In this document: positions 17,045-25,763 of the stretch, piece after piece
Layout: each line of letters opens with the position of its first letter
Position numbering within the stretch: the stretch's first letter is position 1
Translations under genes and position numbers: made by a program
Source of the DNA: Nocardia grenadensis NBRC 108939
GTDB lineage: Bacteria > Actinomycetota > Actinomycetes > Mycobacteriales > Mycobacteriaceae
Reading direction: 5' to 3'
Length of the DNA: 47,715 nt
Assembly (NCBI RefSeq): GCF_001613445.1
Contig: NZ_BDCJ01000042.1
Coordinates: 1 to 47,715, forward strand
Notes under the pieces: model-generated
The model's input: the letters and a program-made list of their open reading frames with translations, nothing else
The model's database searches: none
What the model was told of the DNA's origin: nothing

Positions 17045-17118
17045 CGGGGTGTGGCGCAGCTTGGTAGCGCACCCGCTTTGGGAGCGGGTGGTCGCAGGTT
17101 CAAATCCTGTCACCCCGA
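17045..17118 (+). tRNA. tRNA-Pro (anticodon TGG)
   Basis: The acceptor CGGGGTG/CACCCCG, the D-arm GGCGCAGCTTGGTAGCGC, the anticodon loop TTTGGGA between CCCGC/GCGGG, and the T-arm GCAGGTTCAAATCCTGT form a complete cloverleaf. The discriminator is A and CCA is not encoded. Confidence 0.97.
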
Positions 17119-17160
17119 CAATTGTTCGTTCGCATCGCCGCGCCGCCTCGGTGCGGCACC

Positions 17161-17937
17161 TCAGATCCGCGATCGCGACGGCTGTTTCTCGTCGTTCACC
17201 GCGCTCTGCTGACCGGTACGGGGCAGCCCGATCTCCACATCCGGCGCCGGGAGCTCCGCGCGGCGCCCGAAGGCCTGGTCGATCAATTCGGACGCGGCCC
17301 GGGTGACGATCAGCCGCGCAATGGCCAGGTCGGTCTCCAGTTTGGTGCGGTCCTTGGGGTTTCGCTCGGATTGCTCGTAGGCGCGGCTCGCCAGGACATA
17401 GAAGATTTCGGCGGCGTAGCGGTCGGCGATGCGGTCGCAATCGGCACGCATACGTTCGACCAGATGGAAGGTTGCGGCGGCGGGCAGGCCGGCGTCGGTG
17501 AGCCGGGTGGCCAGATCGCTGCAGCGTGGGTTGGTGACCCGGTACACGTCGAAGGGGTCGTCACTGGCGGCCAGTGCCTGCTGGACATATTCGGGAAGTT
17601 CGTGGGCCGGCTCCTCGGGCTCCGGCTTCGCCGCGACCGGGGCCTGTCGCCCGGGTGTGCTGACGGTCTGGTCGGTAACCCCCAGTACGTCCCCGAGGCC
17701 GTCACCGCGGTCCCAGGCGGCCAGGAGTTCCCGGATGCCGTTCAGTTTCATACCCCGGCCGAGCAGGCGGCTGATGGTCTGCAACCGGTTGAGGTGGTCC
17801 GAGCCGTAGTAGCCGATCCGGCCCCGGACGTCGGGCGAGGGCAGCAGCCCACGCTCGTGGTACACGCGGACGCTGCGCACGGTGGTTTCGGCAGCCCGCG
17901 CCAGCTCGTCGATCGTGTACTCGGATTCGCCAGCCAT
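17161..17937 (-). CDS. MerR-family transcriptional regulator
   Basis: A 258-residue regulator. Residues 6-75 form a MerR winged-helix domain: YTIDELARAAETTVRSVRVY, HERGLLPSPDVRGRIGYY, then DHLNRLQTISRLLGRGMKL. The C-terminal 170 residues are helical, lack the cysteines of metal sensors, and include a region with RMRADCDRIADRYAAEIFY. The effector is unknown. The start at 17937 is fixed by the HTH domain; a longer reading frame upstream does not look coding. Inverted repeats in the 270-bp upstream region (CCGTTA-CC-TAACGG at 18035) could be its operator. Confidence 0.88.
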   Translation of the reverse strand: MAGESEYTIDELARAAETTVRSVRVYHERGLLPSPDVRGRIGYYGSDHLNRLQTISRLLGRGMKLNGIRELLAAWDRGDGLGDVLGVTDQTVSTPGRQAPVAAKPEPEEPAHELPEYVQQALAASDDPFDVYRVTNPRCSDLATRLTDAGLPAAATFHLVERMRADCDRIADRYAAEIFYVLASRAYEQSERNPKDRTKLETDLAIARLIVTRAASELIDQAFGRRAELPAPDVEIGLPRTGQQSAVNDEKQPSRSRI

Positions 17938-18034
17938 ACGTATAGGAAACCATAATCGGGCCCGTAGATAAACGGTCCGTAACCAAACGAACCGCTGAGC
18001 AGCGGCTAAAAGATGTGAAAAACAGGTCAACGTC

Positions 18035-18048
18035 CCGTTACCTAACGG
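18035..18048. promoter_or_regulatory. Perfect 6-2-6 inverted repeat upstream of merR and the whiB-like gene
   Basis: CCGTTA CC TAACGG lies about 100 bp upstream of the merR start and 160 bp upstream of the divergent whiB-like start. The related ACGG-T-CCGTAA is at 17972-17982. An autoregulatory operator is plausible but inferred. Confidence 0.4.
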
Positions 18049-18208
18049 CATGAGCCCTTGCCTGATTAGCCTTCCGTGCTCTAACGTGCGTGATGCAGCT
18101 GACATCAGCTGGTTTCCGGGGACTGTTGAGCAGCCCTGACGTTCCGCCCGACCAACGGGACACGTATCGGTTCAACCCGGCGTGCCCTCGGCAGTTCCGG
18201 AGACGGTT

Positions 18209-18682
18209 ATGAGCACAATGCGAATTCGTTCCGTGAGTGTGGTTACACCCCGCGCCACCACTACTTCCCGGCTTCCCGCGACGCCGCTTCCGGCGACCGC
18301 GAAATCGGCGCAGCGCCCCCCGTGTGCGGAGGTGCCCGACAGCTGGGACCTCGACTCCGGCACTCCGGAAGCCTGGCATTCAGCGGTGCGCATCTGCTAT
18401 GGCTGCCCGCTGTTCGCGCAGTGCAGCCGACTGGCGCAGACCCTCATCGAGCGAGGAGATGCGCCGCGAGCCATGATCTGGGCGGGCGTCGCCTACGACA
18501 ACTCGGGCAATGTCATCGAGAACCTCGACCGGCACCGCACCGTGCCCATCGACCACAAGCGTCCGATGCGGATCATCCGCAACGGCCCGCGCCCCACTCA
18601 CGGCACGACGGTCGCCGGGGCTCCGAAACGGCATATCGTGCTGGGTCGCCCACTTCGGCCGACGGAGCCGGCGGCTGTCTGA
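18209..18682 (+). CDS. WhiB-like iron-sulphur regulator (atypical)
   Basis: A 157-residue protein with four cysteines in WhiB spacing: one in PPCAEVP and then CYGCPLFAQC (C-x2-C-x5-C). These should hold a [4Fe-4S] cluster. The canonical GVWGG turn is replaced by MIWAGVAYD, and a basic C-terminal stretch (HKRPMRIIRNGPRPTHG) could contact DNA. WhiB proteins act as redox- or NO-responsive partners of the primary sigma factor. ATG 18209 was chosen because GGAG precedes it; an in-frame start at 18182 lacks a comparable site. It is divergent from merR. Confidence 0.75.
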   Translation: MSTMRIRSVSVVTPRATTTSRLPATPLPATAKSAQRPPCAEVPDSWDLDSGTPEAWHSAVRICYGCPLFAQCSRLAQTLIERGDAPRAMIWAGVAYDNSGNVIENLDRHRTVPIDHKRPMRIIRNGPRPTHGTTVAGAPKRHIVLGRPLRPTEPAAV

Positions 18683-18726
18683 CTATGCTCCGGGGCAAAC
18701 ACGGATCTAGCTCTGGTGGTGCGTAG

Positions 18727-19620
18727 ATGACAATCCTGGCGTTGGAGATCGGTCCGACCCGGTTCGCCGCAATCGAGATCGCCGACGACGTCGGGGCCGA
18801 CCGGGTCGAACGAATCCCCGTCCCGCAGGACGCGGCCTGGGATCGAGTGCGGGAGTTGCTGCTCGGTATCGCCGCGGGGCGCGATGTCACCGCGGTCGGT
18901 ATCGCCTCCAGCGGCCCCATCGACATGGCGTCCGGGGTGGTCGCTCCGGAGCAGGTCCGCGAGTGGCAGGCCGGTTTTCCGCTCGTGGAATCGGTGCAGA
19001 AGCTGTTTCCGTCCGCGGTGGTGGCGATGGCGCTCGACGGCGTATGCCTGGCCCTGGCCGAACGTCATTTCGGCGCCACCCAGGAGATCATGGACTCGGT
19101 GTCGATCTACTTGTCGGACATGATCGTCGGCGGGGTCATGGTCGGCGGATTCGTCGTGGTCGGGCGCACCGGCAACGCGGGCCAGATCGGCCATATGCTG
19201 GTGCCCGGCTACGACGAACCCTGTGTATGCGGCGGCCGCGGCTGTCTGGAGTCGGTGGCCGGCGGTGCCGCACTGACCAAATGGGCGCGGAACGAGGGCT
19301 GGGTCGGCGACTCGATCGAGGCCCTCGCGCAGGACGCGCAGGCCGGGGACCGGATCGCGGTGGCCGCGCTGGAGCGGGCCGGGACAGCGCTGGGCCGGGC
19401 CATCGCCTCGATGGCACCCCTGCTCGATATCGATCGGGTGGTGATCGGCGGGCCGATCGCCGCGCCCGGGACGGCGCTGTGGAAGTCGCTGCACAATGCG
19501 ATCGCGATGCACGCGCGACTGCCTTTTCTGACAGGCCTGCGGGCGGTGCCCTCCGAGCTGGAAGACCTCGGTCTGCTGGCCGGTGCGGGCGTTATCGCCC
19601 TGACGACACAGAACGAATGA
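18727..19620 (+). CDS. ROK-family sugar kinase-like protein
   Basis: A 297-residue ROK-fold protein. The zinc-binding signature GHMLVPGYDEPCVCGGRGCLE (His plus three Cys) and the adjacent E-S-V-A-G-G are intact. The first phosphate loop is altered: EIGPTRFAAIEI stands where D-x-G-G-T-K is usual, and the catalytic region reads ALDGVCLALAERHFG rather than E-N-D-A-N, keeping only the Asp. It could be a divergent kinase for a hexose or a non-catalytic sugar-sensing protein; it lacks the N-terminal HTH of ROK repressors. No sugar operon is adjacent. It begins 44 bp after the whiB-like gene on the same strand. Confidence 0.75.
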   Translation: MTILALEIGPTRFAAIEIADDVGADRVERIPVPQDAAWDRVRELLLGIAAGRDVTAVGIASSGPIDMASGVVAPEQVREWQAGFPLVESVQKLFPSAVVAMALDGVCLALAERHFGATQEIMDSVSIYLSDMIVGGVMVGGFVVVGRTGNAGQIGHMLVPGYDEPCVCGGRGCLESVAGGAALTKWARNEGWVGDSIEALAQDAQAGDRIAVAALERAGTALGRAIASMAPLLDIDRVVIGGPIAAPGTALWKSLHNAIAMHARLPFLTGLRAVPSELEDLGLLAGAGVIALTTQNE

Positions 19621-20140
19621 TCCGGGTGTCGCCCGATCCGGGCGTCGTGGGCCCGCACCGGAATTCCCGGTAGGGCTGTTCGGCAGAGCGATCTCCGCCC
19701 CCGTTCCGGCATCCGCCACGGCGATGACCCGGGCTGTCGTTCCGGTGTCCCGTCGGCACGGCGACCCGGCTCGCCTTCCGCGTCCCCGATCGAGATCAGG
19801 CGGTCGTAGTCTCCGTCGGATGATTTGCCAATGATTAGCGCAGGTCGGTGCCAGTATTCAACGTCCGGTCCGGCGCGGACGGGGCGCCGCGCCGGTAGCC
19901 GATGCGAGACCTGAACTTTTCATGTCGCCAATGGTTTCCGTAGAATCGCTCGGCCGGCCATCGGCGCGCCCGGTCAACGGGGGTTGCTGGTTTGCCCGGT
20001 TGCCGGTTCCGTTCTTCGCGTTACGCCCAAGGTCCACTGTTGAACGTACCGCTGCGCAACGGTACATTATGTTCTGCGGCCGATGTCTCGTTTGAGGCAC
20101 CCACCGCGCAACGGTAGGACGCACGCGATGAGAGGGCGCA
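19621..20140. other. 520-bp intergenic region upstream of the sensor-like gene
   Basis: I see no gene. The notable content is a pair of repeats near its right end (20046-20116), annotated separately. The centre (around 19800-19950) is locally AT-richer than its surroundings, consistent with promoter sequence. Confidence 0.5.
20046..20116. promoter_or_regulatory. Two operator-like repeats upstream of the PAS/GAF-like gene
   Basis: GCGCAACGGTA occurs at 20054-20064 and 20106-20116, 52 bp apart, close to five helical turns. The first copy sits in the inverted repeat GTACCG-N8-CGGTAC (20046-20065) and the second in CACCG-CGCAA-CGGTA. The second ends about 25 bp before the GTG start at 20141, so a repressor bound here would block expression. 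Confidence 0.5.
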
Positions 20141-21271
20141 GTGATCCCCTGGGTGACGGTCGAAACTTTGGCGCCGGAAGGATTCTCGGTCGCGTCGGTC
20201 GGGGATGCCGCACGTGAGTTCGCCGACTGGCGGCGGGTGCTGCAGCGGCAGCTCGCCCGCACGCCCGCGTTGTACGACGGGCTGAGTACCCGCGATATCA
20301 CCGAGGTGCTGCGTGCCTCGATCGAGGGCGCGGCCGAGGTGGACAAAATCGTCCCGACCAGGGCCGGCCCACACAAACTGTTGGTGCGTCCGGTCTTCGG
20401 TCCCGGCGGCGAGGTGCACGCCGTGCGCTGGTGGGCCGGACCGGAGAAGGGGCCGGTGCCGCCGCTGCCACGAGCGGTCGGGGTGATCTGGGAGCTGGAC
20501 AGTCAGACCCTCGCGCAACCCAGCGGTATCACCGCGCTGTCGGGAATCGCGCCCGAGGAATATGTACCGCGGATGTCCATCGCGGAATTCTTCCACCGGA
20601 TCTCGGCCTTCGATCGGCACGCCGAAGTGCTCGATCTCCTGTATCGGCCGGTGCCCGGGGACAAACTGCAGTTCGAGGTTTCGGTGCTGCGCAACGCGGG
20701 ACGCGCCACCCGGTGGCGGATCACGGTCCGGGCGCGCGAGAGCGAGTCTCTGCGCGGGGCCTGGTGGCTCATAGAGGACATCACCTCCGACAGTGACCCG
20801 GCCGTCTGGCCGACCCTGGAGAGTGTCGGACTGCGCGAGGCGCACCGGCGTGCGGGAAACCACCTGGCGGTGGTCCAGCTGGCGCATACGAGCATCTCGC
20901 ATTGGCTGACCGATCCGGCGCCCTGGATCCGCTGGGATTACCTGTTCCGTCCGGTCGACGTGTTCCATCCCGATGATCGGGCCCGGTTGGTGGAACTGGG
21001 TTCACGGGTGCGTAGCGGGGAAAGCGTCGGGGTGACACTGCGGACCCTCAACTACGCGGGCGGCTACACCCCGACCTCGCTACTGCTCTATCCCTATCCC
21101 GGGTTCTCCAATCGGGAGCTGGCGATCGCCCAATTGGTCCGGGTGGCCGACGATATACCCATGGTGGAACCGGAACCGACGGATCTGGCCGCGCCGGGGT
21201 CGCCGATCGGGTACGACGATCAGCTCCGCTATCGGCTGGCGGGCCGGTGGCGGCACAGCACCGTGTCCTAG
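20141..21271 (+). CDS. PAS/GAF-like sensor protein (DUF5593-type)
   Basis: A 376-residue soluble protein starting at GTG 20141 behind GAGAGGG. An N-terminal GAF/PAS-like domain (VRPVFGPGGEVHAVRWWAGP, about residues 85-105) is followed by a PAS-like segment with the RATRWRITVRARES and WWLIEDITSD strands, then a second sensor-like domain with DYLFRPVDVFHPDDRARL. It fits the actinobacterial DUF5593 group of unknown function. No kinase, GGDEF or DNA-binding output domain is present. It lies just upstream of the export operon and may report on it, but about 100 bp and a fresh start separate them. Confidence 0.6.
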   Translation: MIPWVTVETLAPEGFSVASVGDAAREFADWRRVLQRQLARTPALYDGLSTRDITEVLRASIEGAAEVDKIVPTRAGPHKLLVRPVFGPGGEVHAVRWWAGPEKGPVPPLPRAVGVIWELDSQTLAQPSGITALSGIAPEEYVPRMSIAEFFHRISAFDRHAEVLDLLYRPVPGDKLQFEVSVLRNAGRATRWRITVRARESESLRGAWWLIEDITSDSDPAVWPTLESVGLREAHRRAGNHLAVVQLAHTSISHWLTDPAPWIRWDYLFRPVDVFHPDDRARLVELGSRVRSGESVGVTLRTLNYAGGYTPTSLLLYPYPGFSNRELAIAQLVRVADDIPMVEPEPTDLAAPGSPIGYDDQLRYRLAGRWRHSTVS

Positions 21272-21373
21272 CGCCGCGGTACCCGTGCCGGACCAGTCGA
21301 GTCCCCAGTTGTGGGAAGGGGTCGCCGGTCGATCGCGGGGCCGCTCTTTACCATTTCGAGAGTGAGGACTGGG

Positions 21374-22360
21374 GTGGCCGGACGTGCGGATTCGGGCGAA
21401 GCGCTGCTTCGCCGGATGGCCGCGCGCAGGCGCCGCGACAATATTGTCGTGGTCGTTCTGGCCGTCCTCGCGGTCCTGGGCGGTGGCCACGCCGTCTACA
21501 GCTTCTTCGCCGCCGACCCGCAGCCCCCGGGTGACGACGCGATGGTGACCGTCGCGGGTCACGACCGGCTGGCCGGTTCCTTCGCCGAGGATTTCGTCGT
21601 CGCCTATCTGAGCGCCGGAACCGCGCAACAGGAATCACTGTCGCGATATGTGGGCGGATCCCAGCAAATCGCGCTACCCAAAACCGGCCAGCAGGTCCGT
21701 GACCCGATCGTCGTGTACACCACCCGAACGCTTTCCGCCGGGACCATGGAGGTCTGGTCGGTGACGGTGTCGGTGCATGTGGGACGCGGCCAGACCGACG
21801 GCCCGCGGCAGTACTACCGGGTCCCTGTCTCGGTATCTGAGGGCAACCTGCGGGCGCTCACCCTGCCCGCCGCGGTGCAGCCGCCCGGTATCGGAGCCGA
21901 TCTCGCGCAGGCCTATTCGGCACCGTGCGGGGAAGAGACCGCGTTCACGCAGGTCGCCACCGGATTCCTGACCGCCTACCTGACCGGTTCGGGAGATGTC
22001 GCGCGGTATGTGACCGTCGAGTCCGGTATCGCCGCGTTACGTCCGGCACCGTTCACCGAACTGAGCACGGTGGCCGTCACCGCCGAGGATTCCGCCTGCG
22101 GTACCGCCGGTGAAACCGCCCGGATCTTGGCGACCGTGACCCCGAAGGGACCGACGGGTGCCGCTCCGGCGCTGGCCTATCCACTGACGATGGTCCGTGG
22201 GGACGGGCAGTGGCAGGTGCGGATCATCGAAACGCTGCCCGCGCTGAAAGAACCACTCACCGCCGTCGCACCGCAGGGGGAGAAAGTCGGCCCGGCGCCC
22301 GGTAACACCACCGGAGCTCCGACCACGACCGTAGAGATTCCACCGGCCACCCAGAACTGA
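21374..22360 (+). CDS. TcpC/VirB8-like conjugation channel protein
   Basis: A bitopic membrane protein of about 328 residues: basic N-terminus (RRMAARRRR), one membrane helix (about residues 23-44), and an extracytoplasmic part with two similar NTF2-like halves (AEDFVVAYLSAG and TGFLTAYLTGSG begin the helices of each). This architecture is that of TcpC/VirB8 in Gram-positive conjugation systems, where it scaffolds the channel. GTG 21374 is favoured by GAGGA at 21364; GTG 21311 and 21362 are in-frame alternatives. A Pro/Thr-rich tail follows. First gene of the operon running to 28039. Confidence 0.78.
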   Translation: MAGRADSGEALLRRMAARRRRDNIVVVVLAVLAVLGGGHAVYSFFAADPQPPGDDAMVTVAGHDRLAGSFAEDFVVAYLSAGTAQQESLSRYVGGSQQIALPKTGQQVRDPIVVYTTRTLSAGTMEVWSVTVSVHVGRGQTDGPRQYYRVPVSVSEGNLRALTLPAAVQPPGIGADLAQAYSAPCGEETAFTQVATGFLTAYLTGSGDVARYVTVESGIAALRPAPFTELSTVAVTAEDSACGTAGETARILATVTPKGPTGAAPALAYPLTMVRGDGQWQVRIIETLPALKEPLTAVAPQGEKVGPAPGNTTGAPTTTVEIPPATQN

Positions 22361-22377
22361 CGTGAGGCGACCAACCC

Positions 22378-22638
22378 ATGGGCAATATATCCAATATCCT
22401 GTACGGCATTCTCGTCTTCGTCCGCTGGGCGGGCCTGATCCTCATCACCATCGTGTCGATGGGTGTGATGATCTCGGAGGCGGCGAAATCCAAACTGTCC
22501 CCGGCGAAGATCCTGGGCGTCGCCGGTTCGGCGATCCTGGCCGCGGTGCTGTTCTGGATGTTGCCGACGCTGGTGAACTACGCCCGCGGCGACGCCAACA
22601 TGATCGTGCCGGACCACCCCGTGGGCGGTTATAGGTGA
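22378..22638 (+). CDS. Small two-helix membrane protein of the T4SS-like operon (VirB2/TcpD-like position)
   Basis: An 86-residue protein with two membrane helices (about residues 9-31 and 45-66) joined by a short charged loop (SEAAKSKLSPAK). Size, topology and position between TcpC-like and TcpE-like genes suggest a VirB2 pilin-like or TcpD-like channel component, but sequence alone does not prove it. The 3' end overlaps the next gene by 4 bp (GTGA). Confidence 0.65.
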   Translation: MGNISNILYGILVFVRWAGLILITIVSMGVMISEAAKSKLSPAKILGVAGSAILAAVLFWMLPTLVNYARGDANMIVPDHPVGGYR

Positions 22639-23231
22639 CCCAGGTGATCAAGGTCTTCACGCCGGTCAAACGTGTCCCCACCATGATCGGCAAGGCCCAG
22701 AACGGTCAGAAGCTGCCGTTCGGGCCCTACACCCTGCCGCAGGTGGCGGGTGTAGCCGTGGGATTGATACTCACGGGCGTCGGCGCGATGACCCTGCCGG
22801 TGAATCCGGCGATCACCTTTCTGGTCGGTGTGGCACTGACCGTCGTCATCGGGTTCGGGCTCGGCCTGATCCCCTACACCGGGGTGCGGCTGTTGTCCCG
22901 GGTCGTGTGGTTCGGCCGGCTGATCCTGTATCCGAAACCGGCCCTCGCCTCGGGGATGCCGGTGACTCCGGAATCGGCCCGGATCACCATGTTCGTCGAG
23001 GAGACAGTGGTGGCGATCCTGCCCCACGAGCCGACTACCCCGGTGCCGGCCAGGGAACGCGGCAAGCGAGCGGCCGCCCGGGGCGGTCAGATCCTGGAAA
23101 TGCTGGGCACGAAACGCTTCCTGCGTCCGGTGGAAGTGGTCGAACCCGCCGTCGCGTCCGGCACGCCGTCGAACTGGCGGACGATGATCAACGGTAACGG
23201 GGGGCGGCCGAAGAGCGGAGAGGGACGCTGA
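22635..23231 (+). CDS. TcpE/VirB3-like membrane protein
   Basis: A 198-residue protein with two adjacent membrane helices (about residues 36-54 and 59-79), preceded by the LPFGPYTLPQ segment and followed by a basic cytoplasmic tail. A pair of N-terminal helices just upstream of a VirB4-type ATPase is the TcpE/PrgI/VirB3 arrangement, and this protein probably anchors the ATPase at the membrane. It overlaps the previous gene by 4 bp, and its stop shares one base with the next start (TGATG). Confidence 0.72.
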   Translation: MTQVIKVFTPVKRVPTMIGKAQNGQKLPFGPYTLPQVAGVAVGLILTGVGAMTLPVNPAITFLVGVALTVVIGFGLGLIPYTGVRLLSRVVWFGRLILYPKPALASGMPVTPESARITMFVEETVVAILPHEPTTPVPARERGKRAAARGGQILEMLGTKRFLRPVEVVEPAVASGTPSNWRTMINGNGGRPKSGEGR

Positions 23232-25756
23232 TGGGGTTCAACCGGGATCTACAACCCACGGCCGCGATTCGCGGACACCTGCAGTTCACCCACACCGGGT
23301 TGGTCACCGCGACCTATTTCATCACTCCGCTCGGTTACGGGTTGCGCAAGGCGAGCGATAAATTCGATGTCAAACTCGCGCATCATTCCCTGATCAATAA
23401 TCTGCCGAACGGTTCGCTGCTACTCGGCATCCAGGCCCGGCAGAACACGATCGATGTGCTGAGCAAAATGGTCGAGGGCGTGGATCTGGACGAATGCGCC
23501 GACTACGCCGACGAGGTGTTCGCCTCCTACGAACGGGTCCGGGCCATTTCCCCGCAGACCCGGATCTTCCTGCTGTCGATCCCGGTCGGCACCGCGAACA
23601 CGAGCGGAATCTCCGCGCTGTCGCGGATGTGGCGGGGCAGTACCACCACCATCGACGCCACCGCCATCTCGCGCGCCGAACTGGATGCCTACGAGGATGA
23701 GGCGAACGAGATCCTCTCCCGTGTCGGTAGCGAGTTCGATCCGGTGCCGGTGCCGGCCGCCATGTTCCAGTGGCTGTGGGAGCACTATCTGGCTCGCGGC
23801 GCGGTGGGCGATCCGATAGCGCCCACCCGGGCGGGTGCCCTGGACGACGCGACCGCGGCGGTGTTCAAATCCGCGGCCCTGGACGAGGGTGCCCGAGCCG
23901 ATTCGCAGCGTCGGTTGCGTCCCTCGTTCGTACCGGTGATCAAGGTGGTGCAACCGGATACCGGATACCGGCCGTCGTATCAGGCGATGCTCACTCCGCG
24001 TTCTTTCCCCTACGCGGGCATGATGTTTCCCGGTGGCAGCGAATTCCTGAGTGTGATCGACGGCCTTGGTGATGTGACCGTCGACTGGGGTATGCGGATC
24101 TCCACCAAACCCGCCGATCAGGTGCTCAAGGCGAACGAGGTGAACCTGCGCCGCCTCGGCGAGCAGATGGACCAGCGCGATCAGGAGATCTCCTTCGCGC
24201 AGAACACGCTGATGTCCAAGGCACAGATGCTGGGCGAATACAATCAGCACTTCGAGGTGAACGGCGGGGAATCGGAGGTCTCCTTCACCACGGTCATCGC
24301 GGTGGGCGGCCCGTCCCGCGACGAGACCATGGATGCGGTGAACACCCTGCGGCGCCGGTACAAGCGATTCCAGGTGGAGATGGTCGCGCCGGTCGGCGCG
24401 CAGGTCGATCTGTGGTCGCTCCTGATTCCGGGCAGTCCGCCGCGCCGTGCCTTCGACGATTTCGCCCATATCGTCCCCTCCGATATGTGGGCCGGTTTCG
24501 TACCGTTCACCACCAATCAGATCGGTGACGACAGCGGTCCGGTGATCGGTATCAACCTGCTGTCCGGCCATTTCGAACCCATCCATTTCGGGATCATGGA
24601 AGCGGCGCTGCACGACCTGTCGGCCTCCTTCGCGGTGACCGGCGAACTGGGTTCGGGTAAATCGTATTTCCTGAAGCTGATGGCCGTGCTCGTGCACGAT
24701 ATGGGCGGGCAGTTCCTCGCCATCGATCGCAGTCAGGTCGGGGAATGGGAGCATTTCGCGTCCGCAATCGATGATGCGGTGATCATCGACCTCGCCAACC
24801 CGACGGTATCGCTGGACCCGTTGCGCCTTTTCGATCCACGGGTGGCCGGTGAACGCGCACTGGATTCCGTATTGCCGCTGCTGGACCTGTCGCCCACCTC
24901 GGGTACCGGCGCGGTCATCAGCAATCTGCTCTCGCCTCGCGGCATCGCCGAACACGGGATCGCCAGTCTGCTGGACCTGTTCCGCGTGGTCTGCCGGTTG
25001 CGTGACCAACCGGGCTCACTCGAGGAGTACTCCGACCTGGCGGCCCGGCTGGGCACCATCGTGGAACGGGTACCGGTGCTGTTCGACCCGAACCTGGCGC
25101 CGATCCGACTCGACGCCGCGGCGACCGTGGTGCGCAGCCACCGGCTGGCGCTGCCGACCGCCGAGGAACTCACCACCCCGCACCTGTACAACCGGCTGCC
25201 GCTGACCAAACGGCTCGGCACCGCCTTGTACGAGTTGGTTGGTGTGACGGCGCGGGAGGCTTTCCTCTCCGATAACGGCCGCTTCGGCCTGCTGGTCGGC
25301 GACGAAGCGCACCACTTCACCCAGACCCAGGTGGGCGCTGCGGTGACCTCGGACTTCAGCCGAGACGGACGTAAGCACCTGGCCGCGATCGGCCTGGCCT
25401 CGCACGATCCGGCCACCGACTTCCAGGGCGCGGCGCACAATCTGATCCCGAACCGCTTCGTGTTCCGTCAGCGCGACGAAACATTGGCCCGTAACAGTTT
25501 GGAGTGGCTCGGAGTCGACCTGGAAGAAGCGCCGTTCCTGCTCCAGGCCCTCCGCGAGGAGACCTCACCGCCGGTGGGGGCGGGCCGGCAGGTACCCGAG
25601 GAACGGCGGGGCGAGATGTTCATGCGGGACGCGCTGAGCCGGATCGGCCGGGGAAAGGTGCTGGGGCCGGCCCGGGCGGACCGGGCCGAAGCCATCACCA
25701 GTACCCCGACCGTCGTCGCGAAAACCGACCGACGAGAGCCGGAGGCGGTGCGGTGA
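23231..25756 (+). CDS. VirB4/TcpF-like conjugation-type ATPase
   Basis: An 841-residue cytoplasmic ATPase. Walker A is GELGSGKS (residues 471-478) and Walker B is FGLLVGDEAHHF with Asp691 and Glu692; a sensor-like ASHDPATDF and the arginine-rich FVFRQRDET follow. The N-terminal half has the VirB4 body with RNAGR-free beta segments and PRRAFDDFAHIVPSDMWAG before the P-loop domain. VirB4 ATPases energise assembly of, or substrate transfer through, T4SS channels. It has no N-terminal membrane helix, so the preceding TcpE/VirB3-like protein likely recruits it. No DNA-coupling protein or relaxase is encoded nearby, which argues against a complete conjugative element. Confidence 0.88.
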   Translation: MGFNRDLQPTAAIRGHLQFTHTGLVTATYFITPLGYGLRKASDKFDVKLAHHSLINNLPNGSLLLGIQARQNTIDVLSKMVEGVDLDECADYADEVFASYERVRAISPQTRIFLLSIPVGTANTSGISALSRMWRGSTTTIDATAISRAELDAYEDEANEILSRVGSEFDPVPVPAAMFQWLWEHYLARGAVGDPIAPTRAGALDDATAAVFKSAALDEGARADSQRRLRPSFVPVIKVVQPDTGYRPSYQAMLTPRSFPYAGMMFPGGSEFLSVIDGLGDVTVDWGMRISTKPADQVLKANEVNLRRLGEQMDQRDQEISFAQNTLMSKAQMLGEYNQHFEVNGGESEVSFTTVIAVGGPSRDETMDAVNTLRRRYKRFQVEMVAPVGAQVDLWSLLIPGSPPRRAFDDFAHIVPSDMWAGFVPFTTNQIGDDSGPVIGINLLSGHFEPIHFGIMEAALHDLSASFAVTGELGSGKSYFLKLMAVLVHDMGGQFLAIDRSQVGEWEHFASAIDDAVIIDLANPTVSLDPLRLFDPRVAGERALDSVLPLLDLSPTSGTGAVISNLLSPRGIAEHGIASLLDLFRVVCRLRDQPGSLEEYSDLAARLGTIVERVPVLFDPNLAPIRLDAAATVVRSHRLALPTAEELTTPHLYNRLPLTKRLGTALYELVGVTAREAFLSDNGRFGLLVGDEAHHFTQTQVGAAVTSDFSRDGRKHLAAIGLASHDPATDFQGAAHNLIPNRFVFRQRDETLARNSLEWLGVDLEEAPFLLQALREETSPPVGAGRQVPEERRGEMFMRDALSRIGRGKVLGPARADRAEAITSTPTVVAKTDRREPEAVR

Positions 25757-25763
25757 CCGGGAC

